In this document: piece by piece, positions 33,489-44,899 of the stretch
Position numbering within the stretch: the stretch's first letter is position 1
Layout of the letters: each line of letters begins with the position of its first letter
NCBI GenBank assembly: GCA_024704765.1
Contig: JAKMXF010000310.1
Location: forward strand, 744,001 to 808,000
Reading direction: 5' to 3'
From: Oopsacas minuta
Lineage: Eukaryota > Porifera > Hexactinellida > Lyssacinosida > Leucopsacidae
DNA: 64,000 nucleotides
Translations under genes and position numbers: made by a program
Notes under the pieces: generated by a model
What the model was told of the DNA's origin: nothing
The model's input: the letters and a program-made list of their open reading frames with translations, nothing else
Database searches by the model: none

Positions 33489-36400
33489 TCATAGCCTACG
33501 ATGTAATTAATATAATCGCATTCATTCTTACAAATTCTATCTCTCTGGAGCCGAGTACTTGTAGCACTCATACTGATAAATTCTGTTTTTACGTTTAAAC
33601 ATTTAATCAATTTTAATATATTTACATCACACTATCACAGATGTCCAGGATAGAATATCAGAGTATTTAACCGTATTCAGAAAATATATATTGCTTTTCA
33701 CAAAACAATTCTCCAGAATATCCTTTACCAGAGATCCTATCTGTTTGAACAAAGCAACTTTCTACATACTTTATTACAATATCATCTACTTGTAAGTAGT
33801 AATTATGGAAATTTCTCAGACCTATTTCACTCTTCCCAGAATGATTGATTGAATGTCAGTTTGATTACTCCTTGATTAGTTTTCTAGTTAATGAATTTAA
33901 AAATCATTCGCGATATGATGGAATGATTTTTTAACTCTTTAATTGGACCACACCATTCCCGACTGTTATCATAATGATATTGAGTATATTCTGAATAATA
34001 TTAACATACTTATTACAAGAATTTTAATAGCTCTAGAGGTATCTAATACATTTATTCAGACCGAAAAGTACATGTGTGTATATACCCATGCGTTGAGAAT
34101 CATCTTACATTTCCGTTAGTCTATTTTTCCATTTAAAAAAATTATTTTGTGTATTGTATTCCAAAGGGAATGACGGATTGTTAAGCTAATCACTGTTAAT
34201 CCGTAGCTCCTGATTAAAATTGTCAATTCTCAGTCCTCTTAAATGCTTTTTCAATAAATAAATGACTAAAGTAATCTCTAATACTCACAGTATTTTGTAA
34301 AAATATCTAGTTTGACATTGAATAATTAATTGTGCATATTAAGAACAATTTTTCTAAGATTCTTAATAATACAAGAACAATCTGAGTAGTATATATTACC
34401 GATTTCGTAGGTTTATACATATACTTATGCTATTTTGTTCGTTGTGGTTACAGTATCGGCCACAATTTTTTGTATATATTCTCTATCAATACACAGTTAG
34501 GAAGATATACAGATTAATTAAGTGAAGGTTTAAACATTGGGGTTATTAAATACAAACTATAATTACGAATCAGCTTTTCCATATTTCAAATGGCTCATTT
34601 ACTGATAATACAAGGTGTTATACGCTCATGTACATATGTGTAATTATTACTTCAGCTGTCTATTTAATGTTAAAGTGAATTTTGTAATAAAACAAATTCT
34701 CCAATTTCTTAGATTAGAATTGAATAATCATTATTTTCCAGATGACATACAGCTAATTGAATATCAGGGTATAATTAATTTTCCATCTATCAGTTGGATA
34801 TTTGCTGGCAGCAATGAATGATCTTTTCAAGTATTTATTAGAAAAATTTATATATTTTCTCCTGAATATGAATATACTACGTATACGATTGTATTTTCGT
34901 TATTTGTTTAATAGAACAATGACCTTTAAGAGAATTATGGTGTATATCGTATGACTATTCCACTAGTATAGAAGATCCTAAGTATATTCCACCTCAAGTA
35001 CAGCTCCTATAGGGAGGCGCCTTAATGGCATGGACGATATGCGAAATCTAGAAGTCCGATTAACATAAAAATTGGTATACATATACATTTTTGATCGAAG
35101 ATTTGCACCTCAGGTATGAATTTATTCTAAAGTGAATAGTTCACACCTTTCTATGTAAAATACAAAAGCATGCTAAAGATTAGGTTTCAATATGCTGTAA
35201 GGGATAATTGGGTGCGTAGAGCCCGATTTTGATATTTTCAGAGTCTGAAAGTTACAAATTCACAAATTTATCATATAATTAATCATATTTTCACACCTTG
35301 TTTGCATATTTTCAAATTATGCTAGAGATTTCGTATCAACAGTTAATCAGGGATAATCAGGTATCTTGATTCCAATTTTGACATTTTCAAATGTTTCACT
35401 CAGTGATTTATCATATCATTGACTATACTTTCACACTTTTCTACATATTTGAAATTGATGCTAGTGATCTCGTTTCAACAGTTAGACAGGGGTTTATTGG
35501 AGGTTATTCGGAATTTTATATACAAGATTGAGGATAAAACATGAAGTACAGTAGGAGACTAGTAATATTGAAAATCCCGAATATTTCTGAGATCCAGGAG
35601 CCCAAAAATCAGTAGGGGTGAGGGGGCGTATCCTCCCTAAACAGCTGGACATTTTTCTTATTTACAGGAATTACATAGTATATGATTTTGTATAATTTTT
35701 ATACGTAGAATGATAATACAGCTCAGGGATAATTTTACTAATTTCCTAGTAGTTGACATCATCGATTCATTTATGTTACGTGATAATTGTATAAATTTAC
35801 AGGTAACATATTTCTTGTATGCAATGCAATGCTAGTATAATTTGTTCCTCCAAGATATTTCTTTTTGGTTGTATAATCATGTATTGAATTTATACTAGGA
35901 CAGTATAATATGTTACGTATTATCTTTCGAATTCATATCGGAATTTTTGAGCTCAGGGGTTCAACCTTCGTCAATCCTAATATAATCCGAAATAAACCTA
36001 CCACTTTTCGTCCTGCAGGTTTCAAGTTTAGGCCATGTAAAGTAATATAGTTTTTCATCCCCGCCCGCCCAAAAATTTGTCTCCCATCGGAAAGATTTTG
36101 TTTGTATTTTTCCATATTTAAAGACAATTCTTTGGTCACAGATTGCCAATCCACATTTTACTACTTGTATAGTTGAGAAATTCAATATTTTTACTCCCAG
36201 AGAGAATGTGGCGAGATAATCGAAGGGTTATAATATCTTACACATTAACCGGTCTCTATAAATAAAAATAAGTTACCACCAGGTGTACTAGTTTCTGAAG
36301 AAATTCCGGGTGAGAATTTATTAATTCATTTTACTTGTCCTAATTAATGAATTTTGCTTTTCTGAAAGATGTTATTAATTTGGATTAATTCTTTGATATT

Positions 36401-36782
36401 TTAGGTATAGGAATAGTTCAATATATATTGTGCAATGTGTCAATTATTGCAAAAAAGAATATTAATTATACTCAAATTCCTTTTGAACCCCATAAATAGT
36501 TATACTTTTAAAGTTGCACGCTATTCATTCCAGAAATAATAATCGATGTTATTGAAATACGCTAAATTCAAGTAATTTATTCTGATTCAAATAGTCGTGT
36601 AATTTGTGTACGTGATCATTAATTATTGAAATATTTTCCAACAATACTAGGACATATTAATTACTTGCGTCATATAATTACCAGAAGAATCCTTCAGTAG
36701 TTAATGAGTGCATTTCGTATAAATTAATTGAAATGAAAATATAGATAATAATATTTTCATTCTATAAAACCAGATTATTCTT
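33489..36782. other. Long intergenic stretch upstream of the PX-SH3-SH2 gene
   Basis: A+T-rich with no convincing gene. Two repeats occur: three diverged minisatellite units (about 35100-35510) and a copy of the AACATGAAGTACAGTAGGAG ... GATCCAGGAGCCCAAAA repeat (about 35520-35640). Confidence 0.55.
35100..35510. repeat. Three tandem minisatellite units of the dispersed family
   Basis: Each unit has a TTCACAC...ATGCTAGAGATTTCGT...CAACAGTTA...GGGATAATC...CCAATTTTGACATTTTC layout, about 130-140 bp long and well diverged. The same unit appears near 45650, 56040-56230 and 61590-61850. Confidence 0.75.
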
Positions 36783-39284
36783 ATGTCTTGTTGTAAAAAA
36801 GAGCTCAAATTAGTTTGTGGGAAGATGTGTATGGTAACTCATGCTCTACTGAAGAAACCTATAATGCCTCCTATTCCTACTCCAAATGTTCAGAGCGGAG
36901 ATAGCCAACCTGAAGGACACATTATCTCTCTGGCAGTAAAACAGATTCACAAACGCAGAGAACCTAATAAACACTATGTATACGAACTGGTAGTATCCTG
37001 GTCGTCTGGTACAAATCTCCGGGTTTTCAGACGCTACTCAAACTTTTTCGAGTTTCAAGTACAACTCTGTTCACAACAAGCTCTCCTATTAGGGTTAGGT
37101 TGTAGCAGCGAGCTTGCTAGTGCTGTTATACCTGCACTACCTGGTAGAGATTTTATCGGACGGAGTAACGTGAAACAAGTAGCTCAAAAACGTAGGGAAC
37201 ATCTTGAAGAGTTCTGTGTGAATATTATGAAGTTACCACAAGAACTAGTCCGTTCTGATATTTTCCTAAGGTTCTTCAGTCTGTGGCCAGATGACACTGA
37301 AATAATTGACACTACTCTCTCCATTATCGGAGAAGATGAGCAAGACACGGAGTGTACTGAGTTCATAGCTATAGCTGACTACGACCCGACTAACATGCAT
37401 CAGATAACTATAAAGGCTGGAGCAAAGCTTCAAGTACTGGAGAGACGTCTGAGCGGTTGGTGGCTGTGTCTGACAGATAATGAGCAGGGATATCTCCCCG
37501 CCTCTCTCCTACAACCAGTAGAGGGATTACATGACACAGAGAAGGTAGAAGACTTATCATGCAAATACTATATAGTTAATGCTGACTACAAGTCTAACAA
37601 CCCTGATGAGTTGACTCTGCATAAAGGTCAGAAAGTACAGATTGTATTCAAATCATACGACGGATGGTGGAGAGTTAAATGTGGAGAATCCACTGGTATC
37701 GTTCCTTCCCTCTATCTTACCGAGACAGAACATCAACAGAGGAAAGAAACACTGGAGAGGAACACGAATAAAGAACTGTACGTTACTCCCTCCACCAGCT
37801 TCAACCCACCCCCGAGAAAAGGGACATACGGTCGTAACGAGAAGATAGTATCCATGTATTCAGTCCTAGAGGATATTCCAAAGGATGTTATGAATAAAAG
37901 CAGTGTAAAGTATGCACAAATTAATAAATCCAAAAGTGAGAATAAGAATAAGAAACTTTCCACAGAAACAGAGGATATTATCCATAAAATGCTAGACATC
38001 AGTCTTGAGAGTAATCCTGATATTTCTTTAAACTATGAAATGTCAGATGATTTGGTTAAAGAAGTGAAACTAACCCAATCTCTCATGGGTACACATAACC
38101 AATCGAAACATCTTAAACCTCCTAAACCTGTTCGGAAGTATATAAACCCCCAGGAAGTACCAGCTAATCTGCTACAGAGATCTCCCAGCACTCCCTCTTT
38201 CGTGGATAATTCTATTTATCAGAACTTTGAGAAGGCTAGTCATACTAATATACTGAGTAGGCCTATTGACAACAATGACCGCTCTCTTAAACTTAACAGA
38301 AATAAATGCAGTGCTTCTAAAGACGATGAAGAGATAGACTATATAAACTGGTTACCTTCTATTGATCCGATTAATATTGATGACGTCAATGAGTACACAG
38401 TGAGTTCACCATTTGGGCGGTCTGCTCGTGCACACACTAGTCTCAAAAACATCTCCTCAATGCCTCAGAAAATCCTCCCAAAGATATTCGTTGCTATCGA
38501 AAAGTACAATGCGCAGGATGAATCATGTGTATCCTTCAAGGATGGAGACAATGCTACACTGATTGAGAAAAGTCAGGATGGATTGTGGTCATTCGTACGT
38601 GTGAATGCAAAGGAGGGGTGGTCACCTTCTGATCACTGGAAGCCTATAGCTTTGAAGAAACCTGGAATAGCACCACCACCAAACATTAAACCGACTAGAC
38701 TCACCAAGACAGTTGCTACTTCTGTTGAGACTCCTTCTCCAGCTTCAAGGAGACTAAGTAGTTACGAGAAGAGACCACTCCCTGTCCCTCCAGCAAGGAA
38801 TCATAACAAGACAACAGATTTCAATTCGACTGCACCAGCTAGCTCCAGACTAGGATTGGATCTCCCTGATATACCTCATCGTACCAAATCTCCTAAGACC
38901 TTAGTAACACAATTGCAGCCTCTCTCAAGAGATGTAAGTAAATCACAGCATAAGGATAATCACGATCAGTATCTGTGGGGTAAAATGACACGTAAAGCCT
39001 GTGAGGACCTTCTCCTACAGCGTGCTAAACAGGGGGAGTTCATATTCCGAGAGAGTCCCAATCGAGAGGGAGAGTTGGTGCTCTCAATGCGCTACCATTA
39101 CAGAGTTCATCATTTCAATATTAAGCAGGAAGACAGCTGGTTCTGTATAGGTGAGAATTTCCGCGTGAAATCCCTCACCGAAATAATCTCACATTTCCAG
39201 AAAACTCCAATCGCTTCTTACAAAGAACACGGTGATAAATTAATTGACGTATTCTTATCTCGACCACTTGATAAGAATAACTAG
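36783..39284 (+). CDS. PX-SH3-SH3-SH3-SH2 adaptor protein
   Basis: 833 residues in one exon. A PX domain lies at about 46-168, with FRRYSNF as the phosphoinositide-binding RR(Y/F) motif and a proline loop at ALPGRDFIG. SH3-1 is at 193-246 (ALYDY-like AIADYDP, GWW), SH3-2 at 261-315 (NADYKSNNPDELTLHKG, GWW) and SH3-3 at about 566-622 (EKYNAQDESCVSFKDG). An SH2 domain at about 731-815 carries EFIFRESP with the phosphotyrosine-binding Arg. The middle is disordered with PxxP-type stretches. Three SH3 domains plus SH2 is the Nck layout; the PX plus tandem SH3 recalls p47phox/Tks scaffolds. The protein would link phosphoinositide membranes and phosphotyrosine to actin-type partners. The combination is unusual and the frame is continuous, so no splicing is needed. 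Confidence 0.88.
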   Translation: MSCCKKELKLVCGKMCMVTHALLKKPIMPPIPTPNVQSGDSQPEGHIISLAVKQIHKRREPNKHYVYELVVSWSSGTNLRVFRRYSNFFEFQVQLCSQQALLLGLGCSSELASAVIPALPGRDFIGRSNVKQVAQKRREHLEEFCVNIMKLPQELVRSDIFLRFFSLWPDDTEIIDTTLSIIGEDEQDTECTEFIAIADYDPTNMHQITIKAGAKLQVLERRLSGWWLCLTDNEQGYLPASLLQPVEGLHDTEKVEDLSCKYYIVNADYKSNNPDELTLHKGQKVQIVFKSYDGWWRVKCGESTGIVPSLYLTETEHQQRKETLERNTNKELYVTPSTSFNPPPRKGTYGRNEKIVSMYSVLEDIPKDVMNKSSVKYAQINKSKSENKNKKLSTETEDIIHKMLDISLESNPDISLNYEMSDDLVKEVKLTQSLMGTHNQSKHLKPPKPVRKYINPQEVPANLLQRSPSTPSFVDNSIYQNFEKASHTNILSRPIDNNDRSLKLNRNKCSASKDDEEIDYINWLPSIDPINIDDVNEYTVSSPFGRSARAHTSLKNISSMPQKILPKIFVAIEKYNAQDESCVSFKDGDNATLIEKSQDGLWSFVRVNAKEGWSPSDHWKPIALKKPGIAPPPNIKPTRLTKTVATSVETPSPASRRLSSYEKRPLPVPPARNHNKTTDFNSTAPASSRLGLDLPDIPHRTKSPKTLVTQLQPLSRDVSKSQHKDNHDQYLWGKMTRKACEDLLLQRAKQGEFIFRESPNREGELVLSMRYHYRVHHFNIKQEDSWFCIGENFRVKSLTEIISHFQKTPIASYKEHGDKLIDVFLSRPLDKNN

Positions 39285-41923
39285 ATCCAGTTGTTATTAT
39301 GAACTATGTGTATACTGCTTTTATTTATGTATGTATATATTTATGTTGTTTGAAATGATTTTATATATGCTAATTTATGATGTACGTATATGTTAATTTT
39401 ATTTGTTTTTTGAGATTAATTGTTTGCACTTGATTTAACGAGTGATTTGAATTTTAACTACCTGTAATTAATAATATGAATTATACCGTATTACAAATAT
39501 TAACTCGGTAATGCCGTGAGAATATTATGTTTACTATAAAGTGTACTTGATGTTCATACTTGTTTTTGTTTGTGTATTCAACTCCTTGCAATAATCCAGA
39601 AATTATTAGTAGCAAACAACAGCGTCACGCGCTTAGGGTTTAATTACGTAATTAATTATTCAAACAGGCTTGATTCTAAGTATTCCACATCTTTTTCTTG
39701 TGGAAAATGCATTTTATCTCTGGATCTAACAGGTTCTGATAAATAAAATGTATAACTGACTGAGTGAAGGTTGGTCCTTTTAATAACTTCTACCATTAAT
39801 TCATCGACTTTTATACTATTGAGTATTGACAGAATGATTCAGTACATATAATTAGGTAATAAACTAAATTGGTTCAATTTTACCCGATAGATCTTGTTTG
39901 GGTGAAAATCTTGCATGAATTCGAAGCAGAAATATAAATCTTCATAATCGGGCATGACAACATCTTTCTCAATCAGATTGGATGTCTGTCTCTAAAATAT
40001 CTCCCATCTATAGTTTGAACTTCTCGATGGACAATAGATAGAAGATATTTTAAGCAAGGTAGATAGATAAACACAACGTATGAATAAATTTTTCGATCTA
40101 TCAACAACGAAAATTATGTTTGAATTATAAAACTTCCAAGTATTCGAAGCTACGTGGCTCATAGTGCTGAGTTCACCGAGGGAGATTTTGCATCACCTCA
40201 GGGTGTGGAATTGTTCCAAGTGTCGAGCCTCGTGAAAGCGCACTAGTACAATATTAACATCATTTGGTTTTTGTTTGTTGGAGTTAATTAGTTCTCGTAG
40301 ATCTTGTAATTTTCGTTGTCATAAGATTGTTCGTGGTCTCTATGAAGTGTAAACCACTAGATTAAGCAGCACAATATATTCCTGATCATAGTTATGCAGT
40401 TCGAACAAGAAAGTTATTTCCACGAATAATTATGCACAAAAATTGCAAAATCTACAGTAATTTATTTCATCCGCGGTACACTACTAAAATATTCAGCGAT
40501 TTAACCTGCTGCACCTCTGGATATCATTATACTTTCTTACTCCATATTTAAAGTTAGGAAGGTTGTGATTCCTCTATTACATAGTCCTTCATCTAATCAT
40601 CAGTCTAGATAACTAGCTACACGCTACTCCTATACATTTATGATTTATGCATAAATCTAGTGAAAGTCTACTATTTTTCATAACTCGTCATGAATGATAC
40701 GTATCGATTTCTTAGTAAATTACGTAATTACATTCTTTTCTCCATTTCCTGTTGCACCATATACTTCCTGAGAAAACCTGTTAATGACGTCTGTCATAGT
40801 CACAAGATATGGTAATTTTTAAATACGTATTAAGTAATATAATACATACATCGTCTACTTATATCTCATCAAACTACTACTTAAGTTAGGCCACTCTTCC
40901 ATACATGTAATTGTCAAATTTATACTTGTTTTGAATTTATTCGATATTTATTTGGGAGATTTCCATTACCGCTATTATTGCTCAATTCAATCAATGTTAG
41001 TCATCATACTTCATATATTCACTTAATTGATATTTTTTGTTGTAATAAAATTCTTATTAGAAATACGTATCTGTAATTAGAGAATTTGTTCATACCATTT
41101 GAAAGCAGTGTAGTGATGTAAAGGAAGTTTAATTTTGAATGAGATTACAACTTTGCAAGATGGCAGTAATAGATCAAATTATGCAACCTGTTGAAATTTG
41201 CAGTTGTAGTCGGGATCGTTTATATGGAGGCAGTAACAACTGATGTTCCAAGAATTGATAATTGGTCCCTGACCTAATTATCCTGGCTATGTCACTGTGT
41301 CATCTATAATTTGTACATCCCTGCTCTCTATCTTTTATTATGATTGAAACTATAGTATATCTGTATAAGGTAATATACCAGAACATGTTTTGTTGAGCAT
41401 GGGTTCAGTGGAAAATTTTCGAACAAAACGATTCCCATTTTCAGATTATTTCAACTTCAGTAGACCCTCGCTAATCCCAACTGAGCTTGAAGGTTATACA
41501 AATTTTCTAGATCCTATAGTATTGTTTCCATTTCGCAAATCCGAACGATTTATTTTGCAATTGGAACAGTGCTGTTTGGATTAGCGAGAGTGTCCTGTAT
41601 TTTAACTCAATTTTGTTTTTAAAACTTCAATACTTCTCCAGTTGTTGAGGACTGCGAAGTACAAATCTATTCAACTTCGATCTATAATTCGATGCCATCA
41701 TTTAGAACCCCACACCACTGTCTTGTGATGATCACTTTTCCAACAACATCATAATAATGAATAAATTCGAAATATTATTGGATTATTGAGTAATTGTATT
41801 GTGTTAGATATCAAGAGAAGATTTACACTAGTGTAATCAACTAATGAGTGAGGAGCGATCTAAACTAATTAGATATTACAAAGTTTCAATTTTGAGAATA
41901 TTACACACAAGCCGACTTACACA
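39285..41923. other. Long intergenic stretch between the adaptor and ZAK genes
   Basis: A+T-rich; no gene supported. One MITE at 41458-41597 is listed separately. The last few hundred bases should contain the ZAK promoter, with no clear core motif. Confidence 0.5.
41458..41597. mobile_element. Pogo/Tigger-type MITE (140 bp)
   Basis: Starts CAGTAGACCCTCGCTAATCC; the opposite end read inward is CAGGACACTCTCGCTAATCC. TA follows on the right; the left TA is changed to TT. Confidence 0.75.
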
Positions 41924-44899
41924 ATGAGTACAATCTGTCAACTCATGTCCGATGACTTCGTGTACATCGGTCCTATAGGGGTAGGAACATTTGGTACTGT
42001 AGTCCGTGCTACCTGGAAAACTAAGGAGAAAGAGGTAGCTATAAAACGGTTACCTACTCTCAACCCTGAGAACCGAGAGATCCAGGTCCTCACCTCTCTC
42101 CGACACAAGAACATCATACAATTCTTCGGATTAGTTCGTGACAACAACGGATATGGGATTGTAACAGAATTAGCTGAAAATGGTTCTCTATACGATTTTC
42201 TACGTATAAAAAACAAAGCTAACGAAACACTAGATTATGATCGTGTTATCCTTTGGGCATTGGATATTGCCCGCGGTATGGAGTACCTTCATTTCCAAGC
42301 ACCACAGACTGTTATACACAGAGACCTAAAGTCTAAGAACGTTGTTATCAATAGCAAATTCATGTGTAAGCTGTGTGACTTTGGTTCATCAAAGTTCCAG
42401 CAGAATTCCCTTAGAGAGGCTAGCACTTCTATTGCAGGGACTATGGCATGGATGGCTCCTGAAGTAATAAAAGAATCCCTGGTTATTGAGGCATCTGACA
42501 CCTACTCATTCGCTATTGTTCTATGGGAGTTGCTGACCTGTAGAGTGCCTTATGATAGTCTTGAGAACATACAGGTGGCCTGGCTTGTGGCTATGAAAGG
42601 GGAGAGACCTCACCTCCCAGCTGAAGTACCTCAGAAGTTCAAAATGCTAATTCAGAACTGTTGGAAAGAGGATCACAAAGAGAGACCTAACTTCCAATTC
42701 CTAGTCAAGAACTTGGACAATCTAAAACTGGACCGTGATCTCCAGGAGAAGACCGCTCTCTTCCTGTGTAATCCTGAGAAGTGGCGGCTAGATATCGGAG
42801 ATAAGAATGAGAAGCTCATGAAGCAGAGTAACGAGCTAACTGATAAGGAGAAGCAGCTACAGATCTGGGAGAGACAGCTTAACATTAAAGAGAAGAAATT
42901 ATTCAAAAAGGAGCGGCGACAGCAGTCTCAGAACACCTACCAGTCCCTGGAGAAGTGGACACCTAAACGGGTATACGAATGGATACGGGAGTTACGTAAG
43001 GGGGAGGGAGACGAGCTAGAGGATCAGTACGTAGAGCTAGCTAACAGATTCTATGCAGAGAGTATAGACGGTAGAGCTCTGATGTTACTGGGAGAGGAGG
43101 ATCTGATTAAAATGAAGATAACAGGACTAGGTATAAGAATAGATCTCTTGGACTCTATCAAGGAGCTACGTGTATCTAACCAGAACCTTATGAACTTCCC
43201 TCCGTTAGCTGTAACGCTACCTACATTCACTCCACAGACCGTACAGAATCAATCTCTCAAGGTTGTAGAGATTATATTAATATTCGGCAGTATATGTAGA
43301 GTTAATACAGATATACCTCGTGAGAACAAATGGAAACTGTACTTAGAATTAGATGGCGATGAGAGTGCTATTCCTACTGTACAGTCAGTTCAATTTGTTA
43401 TTAATGACAAGAACTGGGACATAACTCTAACCAGACCTCCCTTCATTATGAACAGATGGCTGACAGCTGATAAACTAGGTATGACAGAGTGTAGAGTGTT
43501 ATATGATGACCTCATAGTAGTTACTCCTGTAGAGAGTACTCATCTATTCACCCCGGACACAAGAGATGTTACAACTGAGGTTAAGATTACCCTTAAAATT
43601 AAAACCACAAGTATGACACGTATGACGCCACACAACTCTCTTACCACGTCTGAATTATCTGTACCTACCATGGTTACTACCTCCTCTAACCAATTTGAGT
43701 TTTCTAGTGAGCTTAACCGCAGTGGCTCCAGTAATCTAATTGAGTACAAGGGAATAGAGCTTGTAGGTAGTTGGGCTAACCGGAGTCCTGGTAGTCTAGC
43801 CAGGATGATATCAAGTCAGACATGTCCTAAAAGGATCGTTAAGGGCGGTCCTATACCCACGAGCTATAGTACTACTAATCTACATCCTAATTCATCTACT
43901 CGTTCTCAGTCTAGCATGTCTCATGTGTCTCCTCGTCTTTCTCACGGCTCCAGCAGTCTAGCCTCCTCTCCTTCTAATTCCATTAATATGAGGTTTAGCT
44001 CCCCTAGTCGGTGTTCCTCCAGGACTCCTGTCTCCCAGAGTATGTCACGTTCTGCTACTCAGTCATTCAGTCCAACCCCCATGTCACAAACCCCCCGCGA
44101 AAAGAGACACTCACTTCCCGCCAAGCACCATCAGATCCCCTCCCCTATGGTTAAGAAATCCTTCCGGTACGAGTCTAATTCCAATAGGCTGGAGAGTCCG
44201 GTTGAGAGAGACGACCACATGGTAAACGGGGTGGAGCCTAACAACGGGAGGGAGCACTACACCAAAGATAAAAATACTCAATGGGAGAGGACACATATGC
44301 CTAGCTTAAAATCAGAGGATTCATATCAGAGATATAGCAGTGATACTAGTTCTGTAGATAACTCTAACAGGTCACGAACTGGTACCCCACAGCACAGAGA
44401 TAGGAGACCTGACAGGAGAGCTAATTATCCAAGGAGGAATAATAGGAGAAGAGATGATACCAGGGATTATAAGAGAGATGATACCAGGGATTATAAGAGA
44501 GATGATACCAGGGATTATAAGAGAGATGATACCAGGGATTATAAGAGAGATTATACCAGGGATAATAAGAGAGATGATACCAGGGATATTAAGAGAGATG
44601 ATACTCTGAGGAGGAGAGATGCTCCAAGAGAATATGGTGGGACAGATAAGAAGGGCCAGCATTTTCGGAGAGACGATAGAACTAACAATCGGAAGGATAG
44701 AGATTCCAGGAAGTGGGAGGAGGGTAAGAAAGACAGAGATATATACGATTCCTCACAATATCGCCGCAGTTCTATTCCATACCAAACATCCAACTCACTC
44801 GAAGTTAAAAAGAAACCCCCCGAGACTGAGAACGATTCAGACTCAGAATGGACTGTCGTTGCTAAGAACAAATCCAAAAATAAACCAAATTACTACTGA
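41924..44899 (+). CDS. MAP3K20: MAP3K20/ZAK-like ribotoxic-stress kinase
   Basis: 991 residues in one exon. The kinase domain (about 12-270) is complete: GVGTFG (19-24), VAIK Lys41, HRDLKSKN Asp134, CDFG Asp152, AGTMAWMAPE. A leucine-zipper-like coiled coil follows (295-335), then a SAM domain (343-416, EKWTPKRVYEWIREL) and a strand-rich domain (about 445-575) in the place of the YEATS-like domain of ZAK-alpha. The tail is disordered, basic and Ser/Arg-rich, ending DSDSEWTVVAKNKSKNK. ZAK-alpha senses stalled or collided ribosomes through its C-terminal tail and activates p38 and JNK. The tail carries an 8-residue repeat, RDDTRDYK, listed separately. The kinase order and SAM make the call firm; conservation of ribosome contacts is inference. 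Confidence 0.9.
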   Translation: MSTICQLMSDDFVYIGPIGVGTFGTVVRATWKTKEKEVAIKRLPTLNPENREIQVLTSLRHKNIIQFFGLVRDNNGYGIVTELAENGSLYDFLRIKNKANETLDYDRVILWALDIARGMEYLHFQAPQTVIHRDLKSKNVVINSKFMCKLCDFGSSKFQQNSLREASTSIAGTMAWMAPEVIKESLVIEASDTYSFAIVLWELLTCRVPYDSLENIQVAWLVAMKGERPHLPAEVPQKFKMLIQNCWKEDHKERPNFQFLVKNLDNLKLDRDLQEKTALFLCNPEKWRLDIGDKNEKLMKQSNELTDKEKQLQIWERQLNIKEKKLFKKERRQQSQNTYQSLEKWTPKRVYEWIRELRKGEGDELEDQYVELANRFYAESIDGRALMLLGEEDLIKMKITGLGIRIDLLDSIKELRVSNQNLMNFPPLAVTLPTFTPQTVQNQSLKVVEIILIFGSICRVNTDIPRENKWKLYLELDGDESAIPTVQSVQFVINDKNWDITLTRPPFIMNRWLTADKLGMTECRVLYDDLIVVTPVESTHLFTPDTRDVTTEVKITLKIKTTSMTRMTPHNSLTTSELSVPTMVTTSSNQFEFSSELNRSGSSNLIEYKGIELVGSWANRSPGSLARMISSQTCPKRIVKGGPIPTSYSTTNLHPNSSTRSQSSMSHVSPRLSHGSSSLASSPSNSINMRFSSPSRCSSRTPVSQSMSRSATQSFSPTPMSQTPREKRHSLPAKHHQIPSPMVKKSFRYESNSNRLESPVERDDHMVNGVEPNNGREHYTKDKNTQWERTHMPSLKSEDSYQRYSSDTSSVDNSNRSRTGTPQHRDRRPDRRANYPRRNNRRRDDTRDYKRDDTRDYKRDDTRDYKRDDTRDYKRDYTRDNKRDDTRDIKRDDTLRRRDAPREYGGTDKKGQHFRRDDRTNNRKDRDSRKWEEGKKDRDIYDSSQYRRSSIPYQTSNSLEVKKKPPETENDSDSEWTVVAKNKSKNKPNYY
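44450..44600 (+). repeat. 24-bp in-frame tandem repeat in ZAK tail (RDDTRDYK)
   Basis: About six copies of a 24-bp unit (AGAGATGATACCAGGGATTA plus TAAG) encode RDDTRDYK, with variants RDYTRDNK and RDDTRDIK near the end (residues about 843-893). The first copies are identical at DNA level, so the array grew recently. It adds a regular run of alternating charges. Confidence 0.95.

Noticed and set aside
34615-34821. Plus-strand frame of 68 residues
   Set aside because: No Met context, domain or neighbouring exon with matching phase; A+T-rich chance frame.
44372-44662. Minus-strand frame with IPGIISLI repeats
   Set aside because: It is the antisense reading of the 24-bp RDDTRDYK-coding repeat in the ZAK tail.
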